Shown here: piece after piece, positions 36,036-45,238 of the stretch
Numbering within the stretch: position 1 is the stretch's first letter
How the letters are laid out: each line of letters opens with the position of its first letter
Assembly: GCF_015686655.1 (NCBI RefSeq)
Contig: NZ_JADPMP010000001.1
Span: 496,001 to 560,000, forward strand
DNA from: Pontibacter sp. FD36
GTDB lineage: Bacteria > Bacteroidota > Bacteroidia > Cytophagales > Hymenobacteraceae
DNA: 64,000 nt
Direction: 5' to 3'
Translations under genes and position numbers: made by a program
The notes under the pieces: model-generated
What the model was told of the DNA's origin: nothing
Database searches by the model: none
The model's input: only the letters and a program-made list of their open reading frames with translations

Positions 36036-37307
36036 ATGACAGAAGAAAGACTCATCATTTCCAGAAAAACGAATAACAAGTTTTTCTTAATGATAGCTAT
36101 AGGTGTTGTACTACTTATAGCTGGAATCATCATTGCTGCCATGGGCGGAGGCGATGCGCATCATGCTGAAGGGCATGGGGAGGCAGCAGCAGCTGGTCAT
36201 GAAGCAGCCTCTTGGCTCAAAAGGCTTTATGTAAACCTCTGGTTAAATAACGTATACTTCACAGGTATAGCACTTGTAGGTGTATTTTTCATTGCGGTAC
36301 AGTATGTGGCTTATGCCGGATGGTCTGTACTGATTAAGCGTATACCTGAAGCATTGGGCTACTATCTACCTATAGGTGGTGCTGTAATGCTGATCGTTTT
36401 CCTGCTAGGTGGTCACGATATTTTCCACTGGACGCATGACTATCTTTACGATCTGAACGACGAGCGATATGACCCAATCATCGCTGGTAAAGCCCCTTAT
36501 TTGAATTTCTGGTTCTTCCTGATCAGAATGATTGCTTACTTCGTTCTTTGGATTCTCTTCTTCAACTGGTTGAGAAGAAACTCTCTGAATGAAGACCTGA
36601 ATGGTGGTACTTCCTACTATCACAAAAGCATTCGTATTTCTGCGATGTTCCTGGTAGTATTCGGCGTTACTTCTTCTACATCAGCATGGGACTGGGTACT
36701 TTCAATTGACACACACTGGTTCTCTACAATGTTTGGCTGGTATGTGTTTGCAAGCTGGTGGGTATCTGGTTTGGCAGCAATCACATTGACAGTGATAATC
36801 CTGAAGCAGAATGGTTACCTGAAAATGGTTAATGCAAACCACCTGCACGATTTAGGCAAGTTTGTATTTGCGTTCTCTATCTTCTGGACGTACATCTGGT
36901 TCTCACAGTTCATGCTAATCTGGTATGCAAACATTCCTGAGGAATCAATCTACTTTATTGAGCGACTAGGTGGTAATGGCGGACACTTCAAGTGGATTTT
37001 CTTTACTAATCTTATTGTAAACTTTGCATTCCCGTTCCTTGTTTTGATGACAAGAGATGCGAAGCGTCAGATGATCATGCTGAAAATCGTTACGATTGCA
37101 ATTCTGATTGGTCACTGGTTAGACTTCTATCTGATGATGATGCCAGGTACAATGCGTACTGATGCAACTATTGGATTTATTGAGATCGGAACTACTCTTA
37201 TTTTCTTGGGTGTATTCTTACTAACCTTTACAAAAGGTTTGGCCAAAGCTTCGCTGGTGCCGGTAAATCACCCATTCCTGGAAGAGAGTGTTCACCATCA
37301 TGTTTAG
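36036..37307 (+). CDS. actF: Alternative complex III subunit ActF, NrfD-like membrane subunit
   Basis: The 423-residue protein has about ten membrane helices and is homologous in layout to ActC. The sequence includes VYFTGIALVGVFFIAVQYVAYAGWS, GGHDIFHWTHDYLYD, TSSTSAWDWVLSIDTHWFSTMFGWYVF and FLVLMTRDAKRQ, typical of the second quinol:cytochrome c oxidoreductase membrane subunit. A His/Ala-rich loop (GDAHHAEGHGEAAAAGHEAAS) follows the first helix. Last act gene; coxB follows after 24 bases. Confidence 0.94.
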   Translation: MTEERLIISRKTNNKFFLMIAIGVVLLIAGIIIAAMGGGDAHHAEGHGEAAAAGHEAASWLKRLYVNLWLNNVYFTGIALVGVFFIAVQYVAYAGWSVLIKRIPEALGYYLPIGGAVMLIVFLLGGHDIFHWTHDYLYDLNDERYDPIIAGKAPYLNFWFFLIRMIAYFVLWILFFNWLRRNSLNEDLNGGTSYYHKSIRISAMFLVVFGVTSSTSAWDWVLSIDTHWFSTMFGWYVFASWWVSGLAAITLTVIILKQNGYLKMVNANHLHDLGKFVFAFSIFWTYIWFSQFMLIWYANIPEESIYFIERLGGNGGHFKWIFFTNLIVNFAFPFLVLMTRDAKRQMIMLKIVTIAILIGHWLDFYLMMMPGTMRTDATIGFIEIGTTLIFLGVFLLTFTKGLAKASLVPVNHPFLEESVHHHV

Positions 37308-37331
37308 AGATCACACTAAAAGCGTTATATA

Positions 37332-38390
37332 ATGATTACGTTCGCCATAGGTTTATCCATAGTCCTGTTATTAGTTATCCTGTTCCTTTTATTCAGGATC
37401 GGGACGCTAGCCTCCATCTTTAGAGGATCGACACAGCGTGCTGTCGGAACCACCAAAACAAGTAACAAAGTAAACAGCCTGTTGCTGCTCCTCTTCCTTA
37501 TTGGAGGAGGTGCTGCATTCGCCTGGTCCTTTGCCGATTCATGGGAAAACATGAACCAGCCGCTTGCCTCTGTGCATGGCGCCTGGACTGATAGTCTGTT
37601 CTGGACTACCATGATCGTGATCGGTATAGTATTCGTAATCACGCAGATTCTACTTTTCTGGTATTCATATAAATATCAGCATAAGGATGATAAGCGTGCT
37701 TATTACTACCCACACAACAACAAGATAGAGATTATTTGGACTATGATTCCTGCTGTTGTGATGGCTCTGTTAGTATTTGCCGGATGGAAAACATGGGCAA
37801 ATATCACAAGTGCAGCACCAGCCGACGCCGTTGTAGTGGAAGTGATGGGTAAGCAGTTTAGCTGGTTGGTTCGCTACCCAGGTGCAGATGGTAAATTGGG
37901 TGAAGCTAGTGTTAACTTCATCGATGCTACAAATGAAATGGGTGTGAATTTCAGTGATCCAAATGCAATGGATGACTTTATGCCACGTGAGATCCACGTG
38001 CCAAAAGGTAAACCAGTGCTTTTGAAAATCCGCTCTCGTGATGTAATCCACAGTGTGTTCTTACCACATTTCCGCGTGAAGATGGATGCTGTGCCAGGTA
38101 TGCCAACCAAATTCTGGTTTGTACCTACTAAAACAACGGCTGAGATGCGATCTGAAACCGGAAACTCTGAATTCAACTATGAAGTGGCTTGTACTGAGAT
38201 CTGCGGACGTGGTCACTTTGCAATGCGCTTTATCCTGGTGGTTGATGAACCTGAGGAGTACGAGGAGTGGTTAGCTTCACAAACACCATTTATCGAGCAA
38301 AATCCACAGCTTCTAACAAAGTTCACGCATGATTCAAAAGATCAGGTGGTGCTTGAGAAGAGTGCAGAAGAAGTAAAAACAGAGTTGTAG
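37332..38390 (+). CDS. coxB: Cytochrome c oxidase subunit II
   Basis: The 352-residue protein has an N-terminal hydrophobic helix, then the two helices of subunit II (about 94-115 and 134-155) and a CuA domain. The CuA ligands are visible: His in DVIHSVFLPHF, then C287-T-E-I-C291, H295 and M298 in CTEICGRGHFAM. There is no fused cytochrome c domain. It accepts electrons from the ACIII cytochromes and passes them to subunit I. The protein is longer than simple subunits II because of an extra N-terminal segment of about 60 residues. Confidence 0.95.
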   Translation: MITFAIGLSIVLLLVILFLLFRIGTLASIFRGSTQRAVGTTKTSNKVNSLLLLLFLIGGGAAFAWSFADSWENMNQPLASVHGAWTDSLFWTTMIVIGIVFVITQILLFWYSYKYQHKDDKRAYYYPHNNKIEIIWTMIPAVVMALLVFAGWKTWANITSAAPADAVVVEVMGKQFSWLVRYPGADGKLGEASVNFIDATNEMGVNFSDPNAMDDFMPREIHVPKGKPVLLKIRSRDVIHSVFLPHFRVKMDAVPGMPTKFWFVPTKTTAEMRSETGNSEFNYEVACTEICGRGHFAMRFILVVDEPEEYEEWLASQTPFIEQNPQLLTKFTHDSKDQVVLEKSAEEVKTEL

Positions 38391-38408
38391 CATTAAACAA
38401 TATCAACA

Positions 38409-40235
38409 ATGTCGAGTACAGATATCTCTCTAAATAAGGATGTTCATCACGCTCACGACGAGCATGATCATCATCATGACCAAAACTTCTTTGAGAAGTA
38501 CATCTTCAGCCAGGACCACAAAGTTATTGCAAAGCAGTTTCTTTTTGCGGGTATCTTCTGGGGCTTTGTAGGTGGCTTCCTATCTATTATTTTCCGTCTA
38601 CAACTTGGCTGGCCTGAAGCTACTTTTACTTTTCTAGAGCCAATCTTGGGCAACTGGATCGTAAATGGTAAGCTAGACCCGGAATTTTACCTGGCATTGG
38701 TAACCATGCACGGTACCATCATGGTGTTTTTCGTGCTAACGGCTGGCCTGAGTGGTACTTTCAGTAACTTCCTGATTCCGCTGCAGATTGGTGCCCGTGA
38801 CATGGCATCTGGTTTCATGAACATGCTTTCTTTCTGGATTTTCTTCCTGGCAAGTGTGATCATGTTTATTTCCCTGTTCATTGAGACAGGCCCTGCAGGT
38901 GGTGGCTGGACAGTATACCCTCCACTAAGTGCGCTTCCTCAGGCAATTTCAGGCTCAGCTATGGGTATGACACTGTGGCTTGTGAGTATGGCACTGTTTA
39001 TCGTGTCTCAGTTGCTTGGTGGTGTAAACTACATTACAACTGTCATTAACCTTAGAACAAAAGGTATGTCGATGACGAAGTTGCCCCTTACTATCTGGGC
39101 CTTCTTCCTGACTGCTATCTTAGGTCTACTTTCATTCCCGGTTCTGTTCTCTGCTGCATTGCTATTGATCTTTGACCGTAGCTTCGGCACAAGCTTCTAT
39201 CTTTCTGATATCTATATCGCTGGTGAGGCTCTTGCACATACTGGTGGTAGCGCGATCTTGTTCCAGCACTTGTTCTGGTTCCTTGGTCACCCAGAGGTAT
39301 ATATCGTAATCCTTCCAACATTCGGTATTGTTTCCGAAGTAATCGCTACTAACTCTCGTAAACCAATCTTCGGTTACAGAGCCATGATTGGTTCGATGTT
39401 AGGTATCTCATTGCTATCATTTGTAGTATGGGCGCACCACATGTTTGTGACAGGTATGAACCCGTTCCTGGGATCAGTCTTCATGTTCCTGACACTAATC
39501 ATTGCAGTACCATCAGCGGTAAAAGTATTTAACTGGTTGGCTACGCTTTGGAGAGGTAACATCCGTTTCACAACTGCTATGATGTTTGCGATTGCCTTCG
39601 TATCGCTCTTCATCTCGGGTGGTTTGACAGGTATTATCCTGGGTAACTCTGCATTAGATATACAGTTGCACGATACATACTTTGTAATTGCTCACTTCCA
39701 CCTTGTAATGGGTGCGGCTGCTTTCTTCGGTATGTTCTGCGGTATTTACCACTGGTTCCCTAAAATGTTCGGTCGTATGATGGACGAAAAGCTAGGCTTT
39801 GTTCACTTCTGGTTAACATTCCTGTCTGCTTACCTGGTATTCATGCCAATGCACTACATCGGTATAGCAGGTTTCCCAAGAAGATATTACTCTTGGACAG
39901 GCTTTGATGCATTCAATACATTTACTGACCTGAACAGCTTTATCAGTATCGCTGCTATAATGGGCTTTGCTGCGCAGTTGATCTTCCTGTTCAATTTTAT
40001 CTACAGCATCTTCAAAGGTCGTCGTGCTACTGCTAACCCATGGCACTCAAACACACTGGAGTGGACAACACCTGTTAATCCAGGACACGGTAACTGGCCT
40101 GGTGAGATCCCAACAGTATACAGATGGCCTTACGATTATAGCAAACCAGGTGCTGCTGAGGACTACATCCCACAGAACGTACCTTTCTCTCAGACGCAGT
40201 CTTCGAACCTGCCGTACGAGAGGGATTTAGAATAG
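38409..40235 (+). CDS. coxA: Cytochrome c oxidase subunit I
   Basis: The 608-residue protein has about twelve helices. Heme-copper ligands are all present: H101 (heme a) in VTMHGTIMVFF, H294 with cross-linked Y298 in GHPEVY, H343/H344 (CuB) in WAHHMF, H429 (heme a3) and H431 (heme a) in HDTYFVIAHFH. The HPEVY tyrosine marks an A-type oxidase. The N-terminus has an unusual His/Asp-rich tail (VHHAHDEHDHHHDQN) that might bind metal (inference). It lies between coxB and the heme A genes. Confidence 0.97.
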   Translation: MSSTDISLNKDVHHAHDEHDHHHDQNFFEKYIFSQDHKVIAKQFLFAGIFWGFVGGFLSIIFRLQLGWPEATFTFLEPILGNWIVNGKLDPEFYLALVTMHGTIMVFFVLTAGLSGTFSNFLIPLQIGARDMASGFMNMLSFWIFFLASVIMFISLFIETGPAGGGWTVYPPLSALPQAISGSAMGMTLWLVSMALFIVSQLLGGVNYITTVINLRTKGMSMTKLPLTIWAFFLTAILGLLSFPVLFSAALLLIFDRSFGTSFYLSDIYIAGEALAHTGGSAILFQHLFWFLGHPEVYIVILPTFGIVSEVIATNSRKPIFGYRAMIGSMLGISLLSFVVWAHHMFVTGMNPFLGSVFMFLTLIIAVPSAVKVFNWLATLWRGNIRFTTAMMFAIAFVSLFISGGLTGIILGNSALDIQLHDTYFVIAHFHLVMGAAAFFGMFCGIYHWFPKMFGRMMDEKLGFVHFWLTFLSAYLVFMPMHYIGIAGFPRRYYSWTGFDAFNTFTDLNSFISIAAIMGFAAQLIFLFNFIYSIFKGRRATANPWHSNTLEWTTPVNPGHGNWPGEIPTVYRWPYDYSKPGAAEDYIPQNVPFSQTQSSNLPYERDLE

Positions 40236-40240
40236 CTTAA

Positions 40241-41317
40241 ATGACAGATAAATCTTTTCCATACAAAAGGTTTAGAAATATTGGAGTACTTACAGTGTTA
40301 GCTGTGTACTTTCTAATATTAGTTGGAGGAATCGTGCGAAGCACGGGCTCAGGAATGGGATGTCCGGACTGGCCCAAGTGTTTTGGCAGTTGGGTTCCTC
40401 CAACTGATGTTAGCCAATTGCCAGACGATTATCTGGAAGTCTACAAAGAACAGCGTGTAGAAAAAAACAAGAGACTGGCAGGGTTTCTGGATAACATAGG
40501 TTTTGACAAAGCAGCAGGCGAACTGAGAGATCACCCGCTTCAACACATTGAAACAGATTTCAATGTGACGAAAACGTGGATAGAATATATCAATCGTTTG
40601 GTAGGGGCTGTGATTGGAATATTGATATTCCTGACAGTGCTTTATGCTATACCTTACCTGAAAACAGACAAGCCTGTTTTCTACCTCTCATTCTTAAGCT
40701 TTGTACTAGTTGGAATACAGGGGTGGTTGGGCTCGATAGTCGTGTCTACAAACCTGCTACCAGTAACTATTACAATCCATATGGCGCTGGCGCTGGTGCT
40801 TGTAGCCTTACTGCAGTATGCGGTGATTCGTTCGCAGTCTGCTTTTATCGTACCACGATTTGATGCTTCGAAGCAAATGTTCTTTGTTATTGGGCTGGTA
40901 GCTGCTGCTACTTTTGTTCAGATACTAATTGGAACACAAGTGCGTGAAGAAGTGGATATTGTTGCCTTCGAAATGAATGGTAGCAACAGGGATCTTTGGG
41001 TAGACCAACTTGGTTCGAGTTTTTATATCCACCGATCTTTTTCAATCCTGTTACTGGTGCTTCATCTTTATATGGCTTATTTAATCTATAAGCTACGAGA
41101 TCGCCAGTTGAGTATGATGACGAACTGGATGCTAGTGTTACTGGTTGCTGAAATAGCTTTTGGGGTGATTATGGCTTATTTTGCCATACCAGCTTTCCTG
41201 CAACCGTTGCACTTGACGATAGCTACCTTACTATTCGGCGTTCAGTTCTTGATATTAATTTTTTATTACTACGCCTCCAAAAAGGCGGTTGAAAAACCGG
41301 TAGTGGTTCTTAGCTAA
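40241..41317 (+). CDS. ctaA: Heme A synthase (CtaA/COX15 family)
   Basis: The 358-residue membrane protein has eight probable helices. Family signatures include GGIVRSTGSGMGCPDWPKCFG near the N-terminus, WIEYINRLVGAVIG, and IQGWLGSIVVSTNLLPVTITIHM, with conserved His residues for heme (YIHRSFSILLLVLHLY, LQPLHLTIA). It oxidises the heme O methyl group to formyl, giving heme A for subunit I. It starts 5 bases after coxA and overlaps ctaB by one base (TAATG). Confidence 0.93.
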   Translation: MTDKSFPYKRFRNIGVLTVLAVYFLILVGGIVRSTGSGMGCPDWPKCFGSWVPPTDVSQLPDDYLEVYKEQRVEKNKRLAGFLDNIGFDKAAGELRDHPLQHIETDFNVTKTWIEYINRLVGAVIGILIFLTVLYAIPYLKTDKPVFYLSFLSFVLVGIQGWLGSIVVSTNLLPVTITIHMALALVLVALLQYAVIRSQSAFIVPRFDASKQMFFVIGLVAAATFVQILIGTQVREEVDIVAFEMNGSNRDLWVDQLGSSFYIHRSFSILLLVLHLYMAYLIYKLRDRQLSMMTNWMLVLLVAEIAFGVIMAYFAIPAFLQPLHLTIATLLFGVQFLILIFYYYASKKAVEKPVVVLS

Positions 41318-42213
41318 TGATTACAGATAGATCAGAATCGGTACTGTCTCTAGCCAATATGGCACAAAAGGCATCAGCATATTTTAAGCTTCTGAAGTTT
41401 AGATTAAGTTTTACAGTAGCTTTCTCAAGTGCTATAGGCTATATACTAGGACATCCGGGTGGAAGTTGGATACAGATAGCATTAGTCATGCTGGGTGGGT
41501 TAATGGTCACTGGCGCAGCCAACATTGTGAACCAGATACTGGAAAAAGACCTGGACAAGTTAATGAAGCGCACTGCTAACAGGCCGCTTCCAACCAATAC
41601 ACTGAGTGTAACTGAAGCAACTATTTTTGGCGCGCTGATAGGAGTTGGCGGTTTATTTATTTTAGCGAGCTTCTTTAACACATTGACAGCAGCTATTGCC
41701 TTGTTGTCACTCGTTCTTTATGGTTTTATATATACGCCGCTTAAGCGTATCAGCCCTATCAACGTTTTTGTTGGTGCTATACCTGGAGCATTACCGCCAT
41801 TGATCGGTTGGGTAGCCGCAACAGGCGTAGTGAGTGTAGAGGCCTGGATTTTATTCGGCATACAGTTTATTTGGCAGTTTCCACATTTCTGGGCAATTGC
41901 CTGGGTACTGGATGAAGATTATAAGAAAGCAGGATTCAAAATGCTTCCAATGGAAGGTGGTAAGAACCTGAAAACTGCTTTTCAGATTATGATCTATACC
42001 CTTGTGCTTATTCCGCTAAGCTTACTGCCGCTGCAGTTTGGGATGACTGGTGCAACATCAGCGCTGATCGCTGTTATATGTGGGGTGTTGTTTCTGGCTC
42101 AAACGTTCCATCTTATGCGCACTTGTACCAACAAGGCGGCGATGAACATTATGTTTGGGTCCTTTTTGTATTTGCCTATTGTGCAGATAGCTTTCGTTTT
42201 AGATAAAATTTAG
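41317..42213 (+). CDS. ctaB: Protoheme IX farnesyltransferase (heme O synthase)
   Basis: The 298-residue UbiA-superfamily protein has about nine helices. The prenyl-diphosphate binding motif N-QILEKDLDKLMKRTANRP is present, with a second acidic region in AWVLDEDYKKAGFKML. It makes heme O, the substrate of the CtaA enzyme encoded just upstream. A typical start of the family (KLLKFRLSFTVAFSSAIGYILG) begins near residue 24. Confidence 0.95.
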   Translation: MITDRSESVLSLANMAQKASAYFKLLKFRLSFTVAFSSAIGYILGHPGGSWIQIALVMLGGLMVTGAANIVNQILEKDLDKLMKRTANRPLPTNTLSVTEATIFGALIGVGGLFILASFFNTLTAAIALLSLVLYGFIYTPLKRISPINVFVGAIPGALPPLIGWVAATGVVSVEAWILFGIQFIWQFPHFWAIAWVLDEDYKKAGFKMLPMEGGKNLKTAFQIMIYTLVLIPLSLLPLQFGMTGATSALIAVICGVLFLAQTFHLMRTCTNKAAMNIMFGSFLYLPIVQIAFVLDKI

Positions 42214-42216
42214 GAT

Positions 42217-42807
42217 ATGGATATGGTTGCCAAATCATTGGGAGAGGAGAACAACACAGGAGGAGTACATCCATTAAAGTTTACGCTGTGGTTGCTTATT
42301 ATTAGTATAATTATGATGTTTGCAGCCTTTACGAGCGCTTATTTGGTGCGTCGTGCAGAAGGCAACTGGCTCGAGTATGATCTGCCAAACATCATGTTGA
42401 TCAATACAGTAATTATTGCTTTAAGCAGTGTTACGATGCAGCTTGCCCATAATGCTGCAGCTCAGGATAATATAGCAAAACTACGCCTGATGCTGTATTT
42501 GACTTTCGGATTAGGAATTGCTTTTCTGTTCGGACAGTGGAATGGATGGGCTGAGTTAGTTAATAACAATGTGTTCTTTGGAGGAGAGTCTAGTAACCCT
42601 TCCGGTTCATTTATGTATGTACTAACAGGTGTACATGGTTTTCACCTGATCACTGGTCTCATTTATGTGGCGGTGGTAATTGTATCAAGTCTACGTTACA
42701 AAGTTCACTCGAAGAGCATGCTGCGTATTCAGCTATGCACCATTTATTGGCACTTCCTGGGTGGCCTTTGGCTGTACTTGTATCTATTTTTGAGATTAAA
42801 TCACTAA
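42217..42807 (+). CDS. Cytochrome c oxidase subunit III-like protein (first of two)
   Basis: The 196-residue protein has five hydrophobic segments. It carries subunit III features: HPLKFTLWLLIISIIMMFAAFTSAYLVRR, GSFMYVLTGVHGFHLITGLIY and TIYWHFLGGLWLYLYLFL. It is shorter than the second copy at 42832 and only partly similar. Its ATG lies 3 bases after the ctaB stop codon. Tandem subunit III genes of unequal length are usual in Bacteroidota oxidase clusters. Confidence 0.88.
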   Translation: MDMVAKSLGEENNTGGVHPLKFTLWLLIISIIMMFAAFTSAYLVRRAEGNWLEYDLPNIMLINTVIIALSSVTMQLAHNAAAQDNIAKLRLMLYLTFGLGIAFLFGQWNGWAELVNNNVFFGGESSNPSGSFMYVLTGVHGFHLITGLIYVAVVIVSSLRYKVHSKSMLRIQLCTIYWHFLGGLWLYLYLFLRLNH

Positions 42808-42831
42808 ACACGTTTTTTTCAATACTAAACT

Positions 42832-43578
42832 ATGTCTACATCAACTACGCTGGAAGCACCTAAAACAGGTACATGGGATGGTGGTAATGAACCACTAAAA
42901 GCGAGCTATGGAAAACTCATGATGTGGTTTTTCCTACTTTCTGACGCCTTTACTTTTGGTGCACTCCTGATTGTTTATGGCCTGTCTCGTCACAGTCATC
43001 TTCCTTACACTGGAAGTCCGGATGACTTTACATTCTCAACTGAATGGTGGCCAATACCGGAGAAAGTTTTTAACGCCTTCCCTGGATTCCATGGAGTAGA
43101 TCTTCCATTGGCGTTTGTGGCCCTGATGACCATGATCCTCATTTTGAGTTCTGTTACCATGGTATTGGCAGTAGAAGCTGGTCATCGTATGGATAAGAAT
43201 GATGTACAGAAATGGTTGATGTGGACGATTCTTTTCGGTGGCATTTTCCTTGGTTGCCAGGCTTGGGAGTGGGCTCACTTCATCTCTGGTACTGACGAGG
43301 GTATGCTGTTGGCAGATGGTACACGCATCTTTGGTGCTAACCTGACCATGAATCAATATGGTCCGCCTTTGTTTGCCGACTTGTTCTTCTTCATCACTGG
43401 TTTCCACGGTACGCACGTATTCTCTGGTGTTGTATTGTTGGTCATGGTGTTTATTAACACAGTGAATGGTGTATACCACAAGCGTGGCCACTACGAAATG
43501 GTAGAGAAAGTTGGTCTTTACTGGCACTTTGTAGACTTGGTTTGGGTATTCGTATTTACCTTCTTCTACCTGATCTAA
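42832..43578 (+). CDS. Cytochrome c oxidase subunit III (second copy)
   Basis: The 248-residue protein has six to seven helices. Conserved subunit III features include KLMMWFFLLSDAFTFGALL, GCQAWEWAHF, FFITGFHGTHVFSGVVLL and VEKVGLYWHFVDLVWVFVFTFFYLI at the C-terminus. It stabilises subunit I and the oxygen path. A hairpin without a T run separates it from the subunit IV gene. Confidence 0.93.
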   Translation: MSTSTTLEAPKTGTWDGGNEPLKASYGKLMMWFFLLSDAFTFGALLIVYGLSRHSHLPYTGSPDDFTFSTEWWPIPEKVFNAFPGFHGVDLPLAFVALMTMILILSSVTMVLAVEAGHRMDKNDVQKWLMWTILFGGIFLGCQAWEWAHFISGTDEGMLLADGTRIFGANLTMNQYGPPLFADLFFFITGFHGTHVFSGVVLLVMVFINTVNGVYHKRGHYEMVEKVGLYWHFVDLVWVFVFTFFYLI

Positions 43579-43604
43579 TTTATAAATCATAAACTATCAC
43601 AGCT

Positions 43605-43629
43605 GCAGTTCCGCCTGGTGCGGGACTGC
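43605..43629 (+). other. Intergenic hairpin between subunit III and subunit IV genes
   Basis: A 10-bp stem (43605-43614 with 43620-43629, one G-U pair) with a 5-base loop. No T run follows, so it is more likely an RNA stability or processing element than a full terminator. Confidence 0.5.
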
Positions 43630-43652
43630 CTCTCTAAAACATAAAGTATACT

Positions 43653-44000
43653 ATGGCAGCTCATTCGGATCACTCCAACGATCTTCACCAGACAGGTGAG
43701 ATACCAAAAGCGCAGACAAAAGTTATCTGGAAAACATTCTTTATCCTGGTAGCCTTAACTGCAGTAGAGTTCCTTTTCGCCTTTACAATGGACGCAGGTA
43801 CACTTCGTAATGCGATCTTTATAATTTTGACCATCTTTAAGGCGTTCTACATTGTAGCGGAGTTCATGCACTTGAAGCACGAGTCCAAAGCCTTGATCTG
43901 GTCTATCCTTATACCTATGGCCCTGGTTATCTGGCTAATGGTGGCTTTGATTTCAGAAGGCAGCTATTACTTCGATTCGATCAGAAATTACTTCAACTAA
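43653..44000 (+). CDS. Cytochrome c oxidase subunit IV family protein
   Basis: The 115-residue protein has three helices. A His-rich N-terminus (AAHSDHSNDLHQTG) precedes KVIWKTFFILVALTAVEFLFAF, then FIILTIFKAFYIVAEFMHLKHE, the conserved core of bacterial subunit IV (COX4/CtaF family), and a last helix. It is a small stabilising subunit of the oxidase. Position after subunit III agrees. Confidence 0.9.
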   Translation: MAAHSDHSNDLHQTGEIPKAQTKVIWKTFFILVALTAVEFLFAFTMDAGTLRNAIFIILTIFKAFYIVAEFMHLKHESKALIWSILIPMALVIWLMVALISEGSYYFDSIRNYFN

Positions 44001-44011
44001 GTACACATATT

Positions 44012-44680
44012 ATGAGTAACTCAAAGGCACTAATATTAGGTATCCTACTATTAGTGCCTCTTCTTATTTTTATATTTATCGGAAGCTTTGGCGAGCACCA
44101 CTACACGCTCCGTAAATATTTTCCTCAGGTTACCGCTACAGGTGAGGTACAGCGTGATGCCAAAGGGGATACACTCTTCAACCAAGTGCCTGCTTTCCAA
44201 CTCACTTCACAGCAAGGTCAGGCAATTTCTCAAAAAGACCTGGACGGTCATATCTATGTAGCTGACTTCTTTTTCGCGACTTGTCCCGACATTTGCAAAG
44301 CAATGTCTTCGCAAATGGTGCGTGTGCAGGAAGCTTTTCAGGATGAGGAACAGGTAAAACTCGTGTCCTTTACTGTTAATCCTGAATATGACACCCCTGA
44401 AGTACTAAGCGAATACGGTGACCGGTATGGAGCTGACCCGGCTAAGTGGTATTTCTTGACAGGTGACCGTGATAAAATCTATACCTTAGCTCAGAAAGGC
44501 TTCTATTTGCCTGTTATGAAAGTAGAAGGCCAGCAGGACTTTATTCATAGTGAAAAATTTATGCTGGTAGATAAAGACAGGTATGTCCGCGGGATATATG
44601 ATGGTACTGATAAGGAGGATGTGGATCGCCTGATTCTGGAAATTAAAGTTCTTTTAGATGAATACAGCAAATCAAAATAG
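44012..44680 (+). CDS. SCO family copper chaperone for cytochrome oxidase
   Basis: The 222-residue protein has one N-terminal membrane helix and a periplasmic thioredoxin-like domain. The copper/redox motif CPDIC (FFFATCPDICKAMSSQM) is intact, and the partner His is in DFIHSEKFMLVDKD. SCO proteins deliver copper to the CuA site of subunit II or reduce its cysteines. The 3' end overlaps the DUF420 gene by 23 bases. Confidence 0.94.
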   Translation: MSNSKALILGILLLVPLLIFIFIGSFGEHHYTLRKYFPQVTATGEVQRDAKGDTLFNQVPAFQLTSQQGQAISQKDLDGHIYVADFFFATCPDICKAMSSQMVRVQEAFQDEEQVKLVSFTVNPEYDTPEVLSEYGDRYGADPAKWYFLTGDRDKIYTLAQKGFYLPVMKVEGQQDFIHSEKFMLVDKDRYVRGIYDGTDKEDVDRLILEIKVLLDEYSKSK

Positions 44681-45212
44681 CCCGGCGGCTGGCAGTGACA
44701 AGAAGTTCTTAATACTGATTGCCATTTTATCGATTGCTATACCTGTGGTTGTGGCTATGCTTTTCTTTATGCCAAAGGAAGGCTCAAGCAGTGTGGATGT
44801 ATCTTTCCTGCCTACGCTCCATGCAATACTGAATTCTTTAACAGCATTTGCTTTGGTTATTGGCTATTACAACATTCGTAAGGGAAATATCAGAGTGCAC
44901 CGTAATGCCATGGCAACTGCCTTTGGCCTGTCGGCTGTATTTCTGGTGTCGTACGTGACTTACCATTTTTTGGGGGAGCGCACAATATATGGAGGTGATG
45001 GCTTTCTAAAGCTATTTTACTACTTTATTCTTCTGACACATATCGTTCTTGCTGTGGTGATTGTACCGTTGGTACTGCTTTCCATGTATTTTGCTTTGTC
45101 AGAGCAGTTCGTACGCCATCGTCGTATATCAAAATGGACGTTCCCAATCTGGCTTTATGTAGCCATAACGGGTGTACTCGTGTATATTTTGATTTCTCCG
45201 TACTATAGTTAG
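44658..45212 (+). CDS. DUF420 family membrane protein, probable oxidase assembly factor
   Basis: The 184-residue protein has five membrane segments with conserved polar and His residues in membrane positions (FLPTLHAILNSLTAFALVIGYY, RVHRNAMATAF, YYFILLTHIVLAVVIVPLVL). It belongs to DUF420, found next to cytochrome oxidase genes in many bacteria. A role in heme or copper insertion is suspected but unproven. The start at 44658 overlaps the SCO gene by 23 bases, which suggests translational coupling. Confidence 0.88.
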   Translation: MNTANQNSPAAGSDKKFLILIAILSIAIPVVVAMLFFMPKEGSSSVDVSFLPTLHAILNSLTAFALVIGYYNIRKGNIRVHRNAMATAFGLSAVFLVSYVTYHFLGERTIYGGDGFLKLFYYFILLTHIVLAVVIVPLVLLSMYFALSEQFVRHRRISKWTFPIWLYVAITGVLVYILISPYYS

Positions 45213-45238
45213 AACCAGGAACATTTAACACTTGTTTT

